DNA from: an uncultured Solobacterium sp.
GTDB lineage: Bacteria > Bacillota_I > Bacilli_A > Erysipelotrichales > Erysipelotrichaceae
Length of the DNA: 6,770 nt
Direction: 5' to 3'
NCBI GenBank assembly: GCA_937910655.1
Contig: CALEMV010000349.1
Location: 1-6,770 of the forward strand
Shown one piece after another: positions 5,614 to 6,770 of this stretch; the first letter of the stretch is position 1, and each line of letters begins with the position of its first letter. The position numbers and the translations under genes were made by a program. Below the pieces are notes generated by a model. The model was not told the DNA's origin. It did no database searches and worked only from the letters and a program-made list of their open reading frames with translations.

Positions 5614-5970
5614 ATGAAGCACATGCGTCAGTTTTTAATTATCTTATTCTTTACATGTATTGGTGAAATCCTGCATGAATTTATACCATTACCAATCCCT
5701 TCTTCTATCTATGGTCTTGTTTTATTATTCATCGCACTCAACCATGGTATCTTTAAAATCAATGAAGTACATGATACAGCTGATTTCTTGATTGATATTA
5801 TGCCTATTATGTTTATACCAGCAGCCGTTGGTTTAATCCAATCTACCACATCCATAAAACCCATCTTAATCCAATCCATCATTATCATGATGATTTCTAC
5901 ATTTGTTGTTATGGTTATCACTGGCAAAGTATCTATGTTATTACGCAAGGAGAATTTTGATCATGAATAA
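5614..5970 (+). CDS. lrgA: LrgA/CidA-family holin-like membrane protein
   Basis: This small integral membrane protein has 118 residues, within the 115-150 range of the CidA/LrgA family. Four hydrophobic segments are visible (about residues 6-22, 29-44, 59-76, 82-103). They include the family signatures LPLPIPSSIYGLVLLF (25-40) and MFIPAAVGLI (66-75). The tail is charged (RKENFDHE). LrgA and LrgB act as a pair in the cytoplasmic membrane. They were first described as modulators of murein hydrolase activity and autolysis in Staphylococcus, and homologues (PftAB of B. subtilis, LrgAB of S. mutans) mediate pyruvate uptake. The latter role fits the cre-like site ahead of the operon, but that is inference. 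The gene overlaps lrgB by 8 bases. No lytS-lytR two-component pair or cidR regulator lies in the window. Confidence 0.92.
   Translation: MKHMRQFLIILFFTCIGEILHEFIPLPIPSSIYGLVLLFIALNHGIFKINEVHDTADFLIDIMPIMFIPAAVGLIQSTTSIKPILIQSIIIMMISTFVVMVITGKVSMLLRKENFDHE
5947..5952 (+). promoter_or_regulatory. Ribosome binding site that decides the lrgB start
   Basis: AAGGAG inside the end of lrgA stands 10 bases before the ATG at 5963. It supports that start over the in-frame upstream TTG-type start at 5903. Confidence 0.7.
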
Positions 5971-6655
5971 TGTGATGTTAAATAGTGCAACGATGGGTGT
6001 TGTCATCTCATTGATGGGCTTCTTTGTTGGACTCTTATGCCGTGAAAAATTCAAGTTACCAATCTTTAATCCATTACTCATTGCGATTATTTTTACAATC
6101 GGTTTTGTCGAGATTTTCCATGTTGATTACGATTCCTACTACTCTTCCGCAAAATATCTCAGTTGGTTGTTAACACCAGCGACAGTTGCGTTAGCTGTAC
6201 CTCTTTACAAGGAAGTTGAAAGACTAAAATCCAATTGGAAAATGATTACAATCTCTATCGCATGCGGCTGTGCTAGCAGTGTAACAACAGTACTGATCCT
6301 TGCTTTATTATTTCGTTTCAACCACGAACAATACGTTACCTTCTTACCAAAATCAATTACTACTGCAATCGGTATGGGTATTGCAGAAGAACTAGGTGGT
6401 ATCGTACCAGTAACAGTTGCAGTTATCATCGTAACAGGTATCTTTGGTGCAATCATCGCAGATATCGTATTCAAGGTTTTCCATATCACCGACCCAATTG
6501 CTCAAGGCTTAGCCCTTGGCGCTAGTGCTCACGCAATCGGCACATCTAAGGCAATCGAACTCGGTGACTTACAGGGTGCTATGGCAGGTCTTGCAATCTG
6601 TACATCTGGTATTATTACCGTTGTTCTAGCAACCGTCTTTGCACACATCATGTAA
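5963..6655 (+). CDS. lrgB: LrgB/CidB-family membrane protein
   Basis: This is the partner of LrgA in the membrane, a 230-residue protein of the usual LrgB size. It is highly hydrophobic with about 6-8 membrane segments. Hallmarks are NPLLIAI (36-42), the LLTPATVALAVPLYKE stretch (69-84), LPKSITTAIGMGIAEELGG (128-146), and the very conserved GLALGASAHAIGTSKAIELGDLQGAMAGLA (182-211). The start at 5963 is preferred because it has an AAGGAG site, overlaps the lrgA stop by only 8 bases (a coupling arrangement) and begins where family members begin. The in-frame extension upstream would add 20 non-conserved residues inside lrgA. LrgAB homologues transport pyruvate in some bacteria, and the plant LrgA-LrgB fusion PLGG1 carries glycolate. 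The substrate here is unproven. Confidence 0.94.
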   Translation: MNNVMLNSATMGVVISLMGFFVGLLCREKFKLPIFNPLLIAIIFTIGFVEIFHVDYDSYYSSAKYLSWLLTPATVALAVPLYKEVERLKSNWKMITISIACGCASSVTTVLILALLFRFNHEQYVTFLPKSITTAIGMGIAEELGGIVPVTVAVIIVTGIFGAIIADIVFKVFHITDPIAQGLALGASAHAIGTSKAIELGDLQGAMAGLAICTSGIITVVLATVFAHIM

Positions 6656-6660
6656 ACTTC

Positions 6661-6685
6661 AAAAAGAAGCGTATCGCTTCTTTTT
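6661..6685 (+). terminator. Rho-independent terminator after lrgB
   Basis: GAAGCG (6666-6671) and CGCTTC (6675-6680) form a perfect stem with a TAT loop. Five A residues upstream can pair with the T-run that follows (TTTTTTT from 6681). It begins 5 bases after the lrgB stop. The A-tract on the other side could let it act on the minus strand as well. Confidence 0.92.
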
Positions 6686-6693
6686 TTATGCAC

Positions 6694-6726
6694 AAGAAAA
6701 ACGACTACCTACATTGATAGTCGTTT
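6694..6726 (-). terminator. Rho-independent terminator after rpsR
   Basis: On the minus strand AAACGACTA (6718-6726) pairs with TAGTCGTTT (6699-6707): 9 perfect pairs, a 10-base loop, then TTCTTG that continues the U-run begun in the stem. On the plus strand the stem is followed by GTGTC, so it works for the leftward rpsR transcript only. Confidence 0.82.
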
Positions 6727-6732
6727 GTGTCA

Positions 6733-6770
6733 TTAGTCTTCTACGTATGGTAATAAAGCCATTTGACGAG
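6733..6770 (-). CDS. rpsR: 30S ribosomal protein S18, extreme C-terminus (rest outside window)
   Basis: The minus strand read from the right edge ends in the frame RQMALLPYVED followed by TAA (6733-6735). This closely matches the end of bacterial S18, whose last helix reads AIKRARxMALLPYV. The edge codon (xCT) would be GCT, Ala, as expected before RQMALLPY. S18 binds 16S rRNA in the platform of the 30S subunit. In Bacillota it is usually the last gene of rpsF-ssb-rpsR, which fits the terminator 7 bases after the stop. Only 11 complete residues are visible, so the call rests on a short but very conserved motif. Confidence 0.85.
   Translation of the reverse strand, partial: RQMALLPYVED

Noticed and set aside
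5903..5962. Longer lrgB start inside lrgA
   Set aside because: The extra 20 residues do not look like family sequence, while the ATG at 5963 has AAGGAG and a short overlap with the lrgA stop.
5709..6489. Minus-strand open frames opposite lrgA and lrgB
   Set aside because: They are antisense shadows of well-conserved membrane proteins.
1..6770. A new defence, mobile or biosynthetic system
   Set aside because: All coding sequence is accounted for by known housekeeping or transport families. There are no phage, toxin-antitoxin, nuclease or repeat-array signs.

Overview
The window looks like chromosomal DNA from a low-GC member of the Bacillota. The AT-rich sequence, strong GGAGG-type ribosome binding sites, many rho-independent terminators and a guanine-class purine riboswitch all point there. 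The thrB-pheB pair, GpmA and LrgAB would suit an Erysipelotrichia-type Firmicute, but that finer placement is inference. Every gene belongs to a known family. I see no phage, insertion sequence, CRISPR array, tRNA or rRNA, and no convincing new multi-gene system.

Layout from left to right. (1) 1-863, plus strand: the C-terminal part of homoserine kinase (thrB, cut by the window edge), then pheB, an ACT-domain regulator. The pair ends at a two-way terminator shared with the converging gpmA. (2) 872-3834, minus strand: fruK-alaX, where the fruK stop codon directly abuts the alaX start, followed by gpmA with its own strong promoter. fruK carries one in-frame TAA in the middle of an otherwise intact gene. 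(3) 3850-5462, minus strand: a complete purine-uptake transcription unit made of promoter, guanine-class riboswitch, intrinsic terminator, PbuG-type NCS2 permease and a final terminator. (4) 5492-6685, plus strand: a divergent lrgAB operon (LrgAB/PftAB membrane pair) with a candidate operator palindrome and a near-consensus CcpA cre box at its promoter, ending in a strong terminator. (5) 6694-6770, minus strand: the extreme C-terminus of ribosomal protein S18 (rpsR) and its terminator.

How the parts work together. The permease should be switched off when guanine or hypoxanthine is plentiful. The cre box suggests that lrgAB responds to carbon status, which fits work on other Firmicutes linking this pair to pyruvate transport. 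gpmA serves lower glycolysis, and fruK would feed fructose-1-phosphate into glycolysis if it were intact. thrB and pheB belong to aspartate-family and aromatic amino-acid metabolism. AlaX clears mischarged tRNA(Ala).

The points most worth a second look are the nonsense codon at the Glu of the fruK NXXE motif, the riboswitch with its shortened loops and a possible antiterminator through P3, and the paired cre and palindrome ahead of lrgAB.
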